From assembly GCF_938030815.1 (NCBI RefSeq), contig NZ_CALHII010000063.1:1-19353 (forward strand): 19,353 bases of DNA. The letters run 5' to 3'. The DNA comes from an uncultured Campylobacter sp. GTDB lineage: Bacteria > Campylobacterota > Campylobacteria > Campylobacterales > Campylobacteraceae. Under the pieces are notes generated by a model. That model saw only the letters and a list, made by a program, of their open reading frames with translations, had not been told where the DNA came from and ran no database searches. Positions 1 to 6,481 of the stretch are shown one piece after another. A program made the translations under genes and the position numbers. The first letter of the stretch is position 1, and each line of letters begins with the position of its first letter.

Positions 1-326
1 AGTTCATAGTATGCAACCTCGTATCTACTATGCCAAAAACTACCGTAGGTTTTAAATTTGTAATCGTCAATCATCCAATCTAGTTTTATATCATAATCTA
101 AATACGCTCCTGCTACTCTTTTATACAACTCCTCTTTGGGTAAAATTCTATCCTCTTTTAGGCAGTATCCTTGCTTGTATTTGTTGTAGTCGGAAGTAGT
201 AACTATCGCGAAGCCTCGTGAAGTGGAATAATCGGGAATTATTCGAATAAATATGGCGCAGAGTATCGCCGCCAGAAGCAGCGTGCCGGCTAGGGCTTTA
301 AATTTAATAGACCTGTAGAATTTCAT
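1..326 (-). CDS. Membrane-anchored hypothetical protein, 3' end cut by window edge (paralog of the gene at 522-1349)
   Basis: An ATG at 326 preceded by AAAAGGA opens a frame that stays open for 108 codons to the left edge, so the C-terminus is missing. Residues about 8-30 form one hydrophobic segment after a short basic N-terminus (MKFYRSIKFK), which fits a signal anchor with the rest outside the cytoplasm. It is clearly a paralog of the next gene upstream: both have FIRI[IV]PDYS[AT]S near residue 30 and GYCLKE[ND]RIL near residues 53-62, and similar MKF...KFK starts. The start overlaps the stop of a 49-codon ORF by four bases (ATGA), suggesting translational coupling. I do not recognise the family and assign no function. 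Tandem copies of small exported proteins sometimes represent immunity proteins or lipoprotein-like families, but nothing here proves either. Confidence 0.75.
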   Translation of the reverse strand, partial: MKFYRSIKFKALAGTLLLAAILCAIFIRIIPDYSTSRGFAIVTTSDYNKYKQGYCLKEDRILPKEELYKRVAGAYLDYDIKLDWMIDDYKFKTYGSFWHSRYEVAYYE

Positions 327-472
327 ATCAGTCCTTTTCTATCCATCCATTCGTTAGAGGCTAATTCTTTCGGACCAGGAGGAGTTTTCTTCCCCCACAA
401 ATAATAACTCAATATATCGGCTCCGTAATTGCCCTCTAATTCTAATCTCAAATCAGTTTCTTTTTTGCTCAT
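323..472 (-). CDS. Small hypothetical protein, 49 aa, coupled to the downstream paralog
   Basis: An ATG at 472 follows AAAAAGGATAAGAG, a good ribosome binding site. The frame encodes 49 residues beginning MSKKETDLRLELEGNYGADI and ends in a TGA that overlaps the ATG of the membrane-protein gene (ATGA at 323-326). The protein is soluble-looking, with no membrane segment, and has a Gly/Pro/Lys patch (WGKKTPPGPKEL) near residues 26-37 and a WMDRKGLI end. The SD, the acidic/basic composition and the exact 4-base overlap support a real gene. It could instead be the 3' remnant of a longer gene. I do not recognise it. Confidence 0.6.
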   Translation of the reverse strand: MSKKETDLRLELEGNYGADILSYYLWGKKTPPGPKELASNEWMDRKGLI

Positions 473-521
473 CTCTTATCCTTTTTCGGTTACATTCGTT
501 AAGATAAAATTTCGACTAACT

Positions 522-1349
522 TTATCCGCCGTGAATCCACATATCCAGCTCCTGTTCCGCCGGAGCTTTGATATCAAAATCTATATTTCCGCAATTATCG
601 TATGAGAATTTACGTCGCAAATGCTTCATATGAGTATAAGCTAAGACTTTGTTAAAGCTTTCTAAGTTCTCATATTCGTTTTTTATTCGCATTAAATTTT
701 CTTTGCTTTTGATTTTTGTTAAATCTTCTTTATTGTTAAGCTCGATATACCAACTTATATAACCAGGTCTGGCATAATTCACAAAAAATTTATTCTCTTT
801 TATTAAAAACGATTTTTCTAAAAACATTTTTCCACCATGAAGCGGATTTTTCTCTTCCGATAAGATAATAGGCTGTCTAAAGCCCAAAAATTCATCCTTA
901 TACACAAAATATTTTGATAGATCGGAGATATCTATTTGCGTCTTGTCTTTTATCTCATAATCAAAACTCTTCCTGTCGGTATTTTCAATCAAAAAATCAA
1001 ACCAGTTTTCTTCATTAAAATCGCCGATTAGATAGAGCTTGGAGATGTGCGCCGTATAAAAACTATGGCCGAAAATTTTTATATCGTGCTCATCGATAAT
1101 GGTATTTCGCAGAACTTCATAGTCGTGATATCTTTTAAAATAATTTATAGCGGCATTTTGAAGTAGTTCTTCGTTGCTCAGAATTCTATTCTCTTTTAGA
1201 CAATATCCCTTTTGATATTTGTAATAGCCAAAAATAGTAACTACGCAGGAGCCTTGCGAAGCGGAGTAATCCGGCACGATGCGGATAAACAGGGCGCAGA
1301 AAAGTAGTGCCGCGGCTAGGATTTTAAATTTAAGTTTGTGAAATTTCAT
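522..1349 (-). CDS. Membrane-anchored hypothetical protein, 275 aa
   Basis: ATG at 1349 is preceded by TTAAAGGATCGTA. A basic start (MKFHKLKFK) is followed by one hydrophobic segment (about residues 9-25) and a long polar domain of about 245 residues, rich in Lys, Glu, Asn and aromatics, expected in the periplasm or facing outward. Two cysteines lie just after the anchor (the GSCVV and GYCLKE motifs) and one near the C-terminus. It is paralogous to the truncated gene at 1-326, so the locus is a tandem duplication with the unit order small ORF plus anchored protein. I do not recognise a domain. A role as an immunity-type or envelope protein would be a guess. The ORF itself is convincing because of length, ribosome binding site and the paralog. 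Confidence 0.85.
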   Translation of the reverse strand: MKFHKLKFKILAAALLFCALFIRIVPDYSASQGSCVVTIFGYYKYQKGYCLKENRILSNEELLQNAAINYFKRYHDYEVLRNTIIDEHDIKIFGHSFYTAHISKLYLIGDFNEENWFDFLIENTDRKSFDYEIKDKTQIDISDLSKYFVYKDEFLGFRQPIILSEEKNPLHGGKMFLEKSFLIKENKFFVNYARPGYISWYIELNNKEDLTKIKSKENLMRIKNEYENLESFNKVLAYTHMKHLRRKFSYDNCGNIDFDIKAPAEQELDMWIHGG

Positions 1350-1428
1350 TACGATCCTTTAACGCGGCAAATGAAGCAAACGCATATCCCGCCGCCCAGT
1401 TAAATTTATACCTTTGCTCTGCGTTCAT
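1330..1428 (-). CDS. Possible small ORF, 32 aa, overlapping the 275-aa gene start
   Basis: ATG at 1428 follows GGGCAAGGTCG, a modest ribosome binding site. The 32-codon frame (starting MNAEQRYKFNWAAGYAFASF) ends 20 bases inside the next gene, in another frame. The composition looks protein-like (aromatic and Ala-rich, then ALKDRNE), and its position mirrors the 49-aa ORF before the second paralog, though the two peptides are not visibly similar. It could be a coupling leader peptide or the 3' remnant of a larger gene. Confidence is low because of its length. Confidence 0.35.
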   Translation of the reverse strand: MNAEQRYKFNWAAGYAFASFAALKDRNEISQT

Positions 1429-1692
1429 CGACCTTGCCCTTTCTAAATTTGAGATAAATTTTAACGATGTTCAAAATTTATCTACCGCGCCAAACCCTCT
1501 TTGTATGGCTAAATTTCATATCTCGCGCTAGCCAATTTTAAATCGCCGCAACATTTAAATTTTGGTTCTCGCGGCGCCAAAAATTTTAGATAAATTCTAA
1601 AGCCGCGCCTTAGTTTTACGCCCGCAAAATTTAACCGCGCCGTAAAAAGCTACTCCGTTGCGCAAAATTTAACCGCGCCGCGCCAAAGCTCG
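1429..1692. other. Intergenic stretch with AAATTT/CGCGCC words
   Basis: This is the gap between the DUF4139 gene and the 275-aa gene. It holds no convincing ORF and no classical terminator. It consists of repeated AAATTT and CGCGCC words, including a perfect 20-base direct repeat given separately. A promoter for the 275-aa gene may be here, but I cannot point to one with confidence. Confidence 0.5.
1623..1680. repeat. 20-bp direct repeat, two copies
   Basis: The word CGCAAAATTTAACCGCGCCG occurs at 1623-1642 and again, identical, at 1661-1680, a period of 38 bases. It lies in non-coding DNA just downstream of the DUF4139 gene stop. No function is evident. Confidence 0.8.
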
Positions 1693-3129
1693 TTACTTCT
1701 TCGGTTTGCTTAGCTCGTAGCCGAAGTGGATCTTTTTGCTCTCGCCCGGCTTTAGCTCGAAGTCCCAGCTAAGCAGTCCGTCCTTGCCGAGGCTATTTTG
1801 CTCGGGCGAGTTTTTCAGCGCGACCTTTACGTCTTCGTGCGTCGAAACGGGCGCTCGCTCTTGCAAAACCACGTTCCACGCGCGCTTGGAGCCGTTTTTG
1901 ATCTCGTAATCCCAAGCCATGGAATTTTTACTTTCGCCGCCGAAAAAGGAGTTTTTCGTGAAATTGTTCGCCTGCTCTTTTTTAACTTCGATCAGGCTGT
2001 TTTTACCCAGATACGCCGTAGCCTCGGAGTTTGCGGCAAAGCCTAGATGCACGAGCCCGATCTGCACGCCGTCGAGCCTTATTAGCGTTTCGCTCTCCTC
2101 TATGCTTCTTTCGGGGATAAATTTAGCCCGCACGTAGGCCGCCTCGCTGCCGTAGCCGTCGATGAGCAGATCAAATTTCGCATCCAGACTCTGTTTATCG
2201 AAGCTAAACTCGCCCGCCTCGCCCGCCTTGAGGCTCACGCCGCTAATTTTCCATACCTTTGAGAGCGAGCTTTCGATATTCGAGCCCATCCTTGCATACG
2301 ACGATCTCGCCTCCGCCGCGGGCGCCCTCTGCATATCCGCCACCTCTAGCATCACGCCCTTTTTATAAGCCGCCGCGGGCTCAGGCTCCATAGGCTCGCC
2401 CTCATACCACGGGTAAAACGGCTGCGGCGCGGTCTGCGAGGAGTACTCGTAAGGATACAGCGCGATCGTTAAATTCGCTAGCTCGGCGTTTAGCGGATTT
2501 TGCACCGAGAGTTTTTGCGCGACCTCGATTTTGCCGCTAGTAAGATCTGCGGAGAGCTCGTTGTGCGTGTAGGCGCTTACGTCAACGGGGTAATTGATCT
2601 TAACGAAGCTCGGATCGCAGCCAAAGTTCGCGTTTAAGCGGCGCTCGTTCTTGATCCGGTATTTTGAAATTTTCTCTTTGAGCTTTCCGATTTGTTCGTC
2701 CGTCTTTGAAATTTCACCCGCTACAAGCAAGACCTCGTCGTAAATTTTTTGCGAATCCGCCTTTAAGCTTGCCAGGCTTCTGTCTTTTAAGCTTGAAAAG
2801 TCGCTTAAAAAGCGTTGCTGCGCCTTAAGTGCGACCAGACGGTCGCTTAGCTCGCGCAAGCTCTTTTCGTCCGCCTCTTTTTTGGCGAATTCCGCGTTTT
2901 TCACGGGCTCACTCTTCTCCAAAGACAATTCGCGCACTTCGCAAGAGCCCACAATCTCGATGCTGCGGATATCCAAGTACTCCGGCACGTTCACGCTGAA
3001 GTTTGATTTTTGCGCGCCGAAGTTTTGGTGCAAGAAGGCGGAGTTCGCGTAGATCTCAAGGCTATTTTCCTGCGCGCTCAAATTTACGGCAAGCGCCGCA
3101 GCTGCGCTTAAAAACACTATTTTTTTCAT
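1693..3129 (-). CDS. DUF4139 (MuiA-like) periplasmic protein, 478 aa
   Basis: ATG at 3129 follows TAAGGAGTAAAA, a strong ribosome binding site. Residues 1-19 are a cleavable Sec signal (basic start, alanine-rich core, LSAQE end). A short N-terminal beta region (to about 75) is followed by a charged helical stretch (about 80-165) that should form a coiled coil. After it comes the C-terminal DUF4139 domain (about 175-475), with the usual beta-rich pattern, the VQNPL/YPYEYSS region and the closing GLLSWDFELKPGE segment. This is the layout of the 'mucoidy inhibitor A' family, whose biochemical role is not settled. A Pro/Glu-rich acidic loop (PWYEGEPMEPEP) sits near residues 240-253. Gaps of several hundred bases on both sides suggest it is transcribed alone. 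Confidence 0.85.
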   Translation of the reverse strand: MKKIVFLSAAAALAVNLSAQENSLEIYANSAFLHQNFGAQKSNFSVNVPEYLDIRSIEIVGSCEVRELSLEKSEPVKNAEFAKKEADEKSLRELSDRLVALKAQQRFLSDFSSLKDRSLASLKADSQKIYDEVLLVAGEISKTDEQIGKLKEKISKYRIKNERRLNANFGCDPSFVKINYPVDVSAYTHNELSADLTSGKIEVAQKLSVQNPLNAELANLTIALYPYEYSSQTAPQPFYPWYEGEPMEPEPAAAYKKGVMLEVADMQRAPAAEARSSYARMGSNIESSLSKVWKISGVSLKAGEAGEFSFDKQSLDAKFDLLIDGYGSEAAYVRAKFIPERSIEESETLIRLDGVQIGLVHLGFAANSEATAYLGKNSLIEVKKEQANNFTKNSFFGGESKNSMAWDYEIKNGSKRAWNVVLQERAPVSTHEDVKVALKNSPEQNSLGKDGLLSWDFELKPGESKKIHFGYELSKPKK

Positions 3130-3365
3130 TTTTACTCCTTAAAAATTTTACGTAATTGTAACGATAAATTTTGATTTTTATGCTTAAAATTCAGAGCAAA
3201 TTTTAAAATTCCGACTCCACTGCTCGCTTTGAAATTTTAAAATTTCGCCGCCGTAAAAACTCCGCCGCAGAGGCTAAAATTTTACCGCTACTAGCGCCTA
3301 TTAAGTCCTCTTGCTCCGCACAGCCGAAGCGATAAATTTTAAATTTAAGAAGCTTCTATATTTAA

Positions 3366-3396
3366 GGACAAGCTGTGCTCGTCCGCGAAGTAAAAC
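3366..3396. repeat. Palindromic repeat, copy 1
   Basis: GGACAAGC, TGT, GCTCGTCC (3366-3384) followed by GCGAAGTAAAAC. The 8-base arms pair except for one position, which becomes a G-U pair in a minus-strand transcript. It matches the copy at 3562-3592 in arms, loop and flank. Confidence 0.75.
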
Positions 3397-3428
3397 TATA
3401 AATTCAAAATTTTACACAGCCAACTACC

Positions 3429-3476
3429 CCGAGAAGCCAACCAATAAATTTTAAAATTTTACGCAGTAAAATTTCT
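3429..3476. repeat. Long direct repeat, copy 1 (perfect 33-base core at 3444-3476)
   Basis: Starts CCGAGAAGC and continues through the 33-base core rich in AAATTTT words, ending CGCAGTAAAATTTCT. The core is identical to 3693-3725. The flank before it differs by a few bases. Confidence 0.75.
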
Positions 3477-3561
3477 AAAACTTTAGGCGAGCGAAGCAAT
3501 GCGAAGGAAGCGCGGGGCGCTTCCTAGTCTTTGCGAGAAATAGTGAAGCTCCCCGTCGCAA

Positions 3562-3592
3562 GGACGAGCTGTGCTCGTCCGCGAAGTAAAAC
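3562..3592. repeat. Palindromic repeat, copy 2
   Basis: GGACGAGC (3562-3569), TGT, GCTCGTCC (3573-3580): a perfect 8-bp stem with a 3-base loop, then GCGAAGTAAAAC, the same flank as copy 1. A CGCAA precedes it, as in copy 3. Confidence 0.8.
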
Positions 3593-3676
3593 CGATAAAA
3601 GTGCAGGCGTTAGCCTGCCGTAACTTTAGCGGGGTGCGGGGTAGAACCCCGCTCGCAGGCTCGGATCTTGTTCGAA

Positions 3677-3725
3677 CCGAGAAGCTAAACCGATAAATTT
3701 TAAAATTTTACGCAGTAAAATTTCT
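3677..3725. repeat. Long direct repeat, copy 2 (perfect 33-base core at 3693-3725)
   Basis: Begins CCGAGAAGC like copy 1. The core from 3693 to 3725 is base-for-base the same as 3444-3476. The two copies are about 249 bases apart. Confidence 0.75.
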
Positions 3726-3816
3726 GACTATCTTTCGCGGAGACTTCACAAGCGTCTTAACGCTTGCTTGTATTGCTCCGCTCAGGTGCAGGGAGTGCTT
3801 GCACTCCCGCTCGCAA

Positions 3817-3841
3817 GGATGAGCTTAGCTCGTCCGCGAAG
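3817..3841. repeat. Palindromic repeat, copy 3
   Basis: GGATGAGC, TTA, GCTCGTCC (3817-3835), then GCGAAG. The arm change relative to copy 2 (C to T) keeps the stem in plus-strand RNA by a U-G pair. It lies 12 bases past the ATPase stop and is immediately preceded by the perfect GGGAGTGC/GCACTCCC hairpin at 3791-3808. Confidence 0.7.
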
Positions 3842-3847
3842 TTAGGA

Positions 3848-4624
3848 TCAAAACGGATACGTCAAGCAGCAAACGCGACCGACCTTTTCGTTATAGCTGA
3901 CGTCGAGCTTCAGATCGTATAGTTTGCTTAAAATTTCGCTCTTTATGATCTGCTCGGCCTTGCCGTATGCGACCTCGCCGCCGCCTTTTACGAGCGCGAC
4001 GTATCCGCCCAAAAGCAGCGCGAAGTCCGGATTGTGCGTGGCTAAAACGACTGTGTAGCCATTTTTGAGAAGCTCTTTTGTGGCGCGAAGGAATTTGTAT
4101 TGGTTAGCAAAATCGAGCGCCGAGGTGGGCTCGTCGAAGATCACGATCTTAGGCTCGCTGCAAAGGGCGCGCGCGATGGACGCCATCTGTCTCTGGCCGC
4201 CGCTTAGGCGCGTGATGATCTTGTCTTTTAGGTGCCAAATTTCAAGCATTTTCATGTAGCGCTGCGCAAGCCTGTAGTCGTTTTCGCTCGGCTGCGAAAA
4301 GATCCCGATATGCGCCGTGCGCCCCATCAGAACGTACTCAAAGACGCTGTAGTCGTACTCGCAGACCTCGCTTTGCGAGACGTAGCCGATGATCTCGGCG
4401 CGCCCTTTGGCGCTGAGGCTCGCCATATCCTTGCCATCGATTGAAATTTTACCGCGCAGAGGCGTAAGCGTGCCGCTGATTAAATTTAAAAGCGTCGATT
4501 TGCCCGCGCCGTTTTGACCCAAAATCGTCAGCATCGCGCCCGCTTCGAGGTTGAAATTCACGTCGCGCAGCGTCAGAGGGGCGGATTTTACGTAGCCGAA
4601 GTCTAAGCTCTCAACCCTAACCAT
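3848..4624 (-). CDS. ABC transporter ATPase, FecE/BtuD type, 258 aa
   Basis: Cytoplasmic ATPase of a metal-chelate importer. Walker A GQNGAGKST is at residues 36-44, the Q-loop at YVSQ (Gln84), the signature LSGGQ at 140-144, Walker B IVIFDE at 160-165, and the switch His at 197 (ATHNPD). The length is typical of FecE/FepC/BtuD proteins. The ATG at 4624 lies inside the end of the permease gene (8-base overlap) with AAAGGAAG as ribosome binding site, so the two are coupled and surely form one transporter. The substrate cannot be read from the ATPase. The family serves ferric siderophores, haem, cobalamin and, in some epsilonproteobacteria, nickel or cobalt chelates. Confidence 0.93.
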   Translation of the reverse strand: MVRVESLDFGYVKSAPLTLRDVNFNLEAGAMLTILGQNGAGKSTLLNLISGTLTPLRGKISIDGKDMASLSAKGRAEIIGYVSQSEVCEYDYSVFEYVLMGRTAHIGIFSQPSENDYRLAQRYMKMLEIWHLKDKIITRLSGGQRQMASIARALCSEPKIVIFDEPTSALDFANQYKFLRATKELLKNGYTVVLATHNPDFALLLGGYVALVKGGGEVAYGKAEQIIKSEILSKLYDLKLDVSYNEKVGRVCCLTYPF

Positions 4625-5609
4625 TTAGCTTCCTTTTGTTTTTAAGCAGGATGAATATAAAAAATAGCGTGCCGATAAAGCCCGTAAGCACGCCTAACGG
4701 GATCTCGCTTTGATTTATGCTGCGCGCTACGTCGTCTACGATGAGCACGAAGATCGCGCTTAAAAATATGCTCGCGGGGATCGCTTTGGTGTTGCTCACG
4801 CCCACGATCATGCGCGTTAGATGTGGCATCAAAAGCCCCACCCACGCGACTATACCGCTGATACACACGCTGCTTGCGGTTAGCAGCGTCGCGCAGACGA
4901 TGATGATGCCCCGCTCCATGACGACGTTTACGCCCAGCTTCGCCGCTGTCGCATCGCCCATGGATAGGACGTTTATGCGGTAGCTCATCAGTACCAAGAT
5001 CACGATACAAACCCCCATCACCGGAGCTATCATCGCTAGCACGGAGGGATCGACCTTCGCGAGACTTCCTAGCTGCCAATACACGATGTCTGCAAGCTTC
5101 GTCTCGGGATCTGCCATAAATTTTAAAAATCCGATCAGCGCGCCCATCAAACCGCTTACGATGATGCCCGCAAGCACGAGCATTATGGTGGCGCTCGAAC
5201 GCAGCGCGCGTGTGATCAGAAGCGTAATGCAAACCGCCGCAAGCCCAAAAACGAAGGCGAAAAGCTGGATCAAAAGGATATTTAGATCAAGCAGGATCGC
5301 GATCGCAGCGCCCACGCAAGCCCCCGCGCTGACGCCTAAGAGATCGGGCGAGACGAGCTGGTTTTTAAAGACGCCCTGATACGCCGTGCCGCTGATGCCC
5401 AGCGCCGCGCCCACGAGCACCGCGGCGATGATACGCGGCAGGCGCACCTGCATGACGACGTTGTGGACGTTTTGCGCTACCTCGCCGCCGCTTAGCGCTT
5501 TTAGCACCTCGGTGATGCTTAGGCCGAAGCGCCCTATACAAAGCGATATCGCGATCGTCGCAATCGTCGCTAGTATCAGCAGCACGAGCATAAATTTAAA
5601 ATTTTTCAT
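4617..5609 (-). CDS. FecCD/BtuC-family ABC permease, 330 aa
   Basis: Inner-membrane permease of the importer whose ATPase follows. The sequence is hydrophobic throughout, consistent with about ten membrane helices. It carries family landmarks: VRLPRIIAAVLVGAALG near residue 55, the NQLVSPDLLGVSAGA stretch near 82-96, the ATPase-coupling GLLMPHLTRMIVG segment near 258-270, and the PLGVLTGFIGTLFF end. Length is typical of FecD/FepD/BtuC. ATG at 5609 follows GGGAAGGT. No substrate-binding protein or outer-membrane receptor is visible in the 872 bases upstream, so the partner must be encoded elsewhere or has been lost. The gene lies downstream of the cooS-like gene, beyond a strong hairpin, and is probably not cotranscribed with it. 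Confidence 0.92.
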   Translation of the reverse strand: MKNFKFMLVLLILATIATIAISLCIGRFGLSITEVLKALSGGEVAQNVHNVVMQVRLPRIIAAVLVGAALGISGTAYQGVFKNQLVSPDLLGVSAGACVGAAIAILLDLNILLIQLFAFVFGLAAVCITLLITRALRSSATIMLVLAGIIVSGLMGALIGFLKFMADPETKLADIVYWQLGSLAKVDPSVLAMIAPVMGVCIVILVLMSYRINVLSMGDATAAKLGVNVVMERGIIIVCATLLTASSVCISGIVAWVGLLMPHLTRMIVGVSNTKAIPASIFLSAIFVLIVDDVARSINQSEIPLGVLTGFIGTLFFIFILLKNKRKLNG

Positions 5610-6210
5610 ACCTTCCCTTGCTTTAAATTTTATCTTTTGCCTTAAATTTAATCTTTGAAATTTTGCCTCGTTGAAACACGCTTAAAATTTCGCTTTAAAT
5701 TCTGCCCTCTAGCTCGTAGGCGAAAGGCTTGCAGTAAAATTCTTTCGTGATAGCTCCAAGATCAATATTTTAGAAAAGATCCGGATGGAAATTTTAGCCG
5801 CCTGCAAGATTTATAGTGTCGTCTCCGCGCCCATCGGTTCCAGCCTAAAATGTTTGCGGCGCAGCATAGACGCGCTTTTGCCGCACCGCCTCAAGCTGCG
5901 AAACGCAGGGCTTGACAGTAGTGCCTCCTCCTCGTGCGACATTTTCTATCGATGATGACGCAAAGACTGCAGCGGCTTTGATTTATGCATCTAAATCCTT
6001 AAACAAATATGGCATTTTAGCACATATCATATTAAATTTTTATGATTTCAACTTTCATACATGCGGGCGAGATCTAATGGCGTGCAGCTCCGTGCAATAA
6101 GGCTTTTAGTAAAATTTAGCTTGCGGATTTCAGATGAGCGCCTACGAAATTTACGCCAAGATGGAATTTTAAAATTTCATATGTTCGAGAAAGATAGACT
6201 TGAGCCTGAT

Positions 6211-6238
6211 GGCGGAATTTGCCCGGCTAAATTCCGCC
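6211..6238. repeat. Perfect 10-bp inverted repeat
   Basis: GGCGGAATTT (6211-6220), an 8-base loop GCCCGGCT, and AAATTCCGCC (6229-6238). It is non-coding and far from a gene end. The arm is the same GCGGAATTT word that recurs in the low-complexity coding stretches of this window. Confidence 0.85.
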
Positions 6239-6436
6239 GATTTAGCAGCAGACACAGCGCGCGGCGAAATTTTACGTAGGATTTGAAGATTTGATTTAGA
6301 ATTTCACAAACGGATGCGGCGCGAAAATTTTCTCTTTATTTGACCCCGGTTTTGCTAGCCACTTAGTCGTAGAATTTTACTTGCCGTTTGGACGCGGGAT
6401 TTTATTTGCCCGCGAGAGGTTAAATTTTATCATGAA

Positions 6437-6467
6437 ATTTCGCATCGCTTAAAATGCGATGCGAAAT
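6437..6467 (-). terminator. Hairpin after the cooS-like gene, probable terminator
   Basis: ATTTCGCATCGC (6437-6448) and GCGATGCGAAAT (6456-6467) form a perfect 12-bp stem with a 7-base loop, starting 14 bases past the cooS-like stop. In the minus-strand transcript it is followed by a short, imperfect U-rich stretch, so it may be an intrinsic terminator or a stabilising 3' end. Confidence 0.75.
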
Positions 6468-6481
6468 GAATCCGTCCGTCG

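Larger units (their letters stand above)
3130..3847. other. 718-base intergenic mosaic of short palindromes
   Basis: No gene is supported here on either strand. The stretch is a chain of small perfect or near-perfect inverted repeats separated by AAATTTTAAAATTT-type words. The hairpins visible are GGAAGCGC/GCGCTTCC (3506-3524), GCAGGC/GCCTGC (3603-3618), GCGGGGT/ACCCCGC (3636-3652), CAAGCGT/ACGCTTG (starting near 3749), GGGAGTGC/GCACTCCC (3791-3808), and three related GGACGAGC/GCTCGTCC copies listed separately. The hairpins nearest 3848 lie just after the ATPase stop and could end its transcript, although none has a clear T-tract. Confidence 0.7.
5610..6481. other. 872-base region without a supported gene
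   Basis: Between the permease and the cooS-like gene I find no ORF on either strand with both a ribosome binding site and protein-like composition. Short minus-strand frames exist: 43 codons opening at a MSHEEEALL peptide near 5942, and a fragment reading LGAITKEFYCKPFAYELEGR near 5702-5761. These could be chance or remnants of a decayed gene, for instance a missing binding protein, but I cannot identify one. The region holds a strong hairpin (6211-6238) and the cooS hairpin (6437-6467). I looked for a cobalamin-type riboswitch and saw no convincing one. Confidence 0.5.

Noticed and set aside
3366..3835. CRISPR array
   Set aside because: The repeated palindromes are irregularly spaced, differ in sequence and have no unique spacers of constant length; no cas gene is present.
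4642..5232. 196-codon minus-strand ORF inside the permease gene
   Set aside because: It is an Arg/His-rich out-of-frame reading of an unmistakable FecCD permease.
5810..5960. Possible riboswitch (cobalamin or molybdenum cofactor type) before the permease
   Set aside because: There is a small CTGCG/CGCAG hairpin and GC-rich DNA, but I could not find the conserved core sequences of either class, and it lies far from the start codon.
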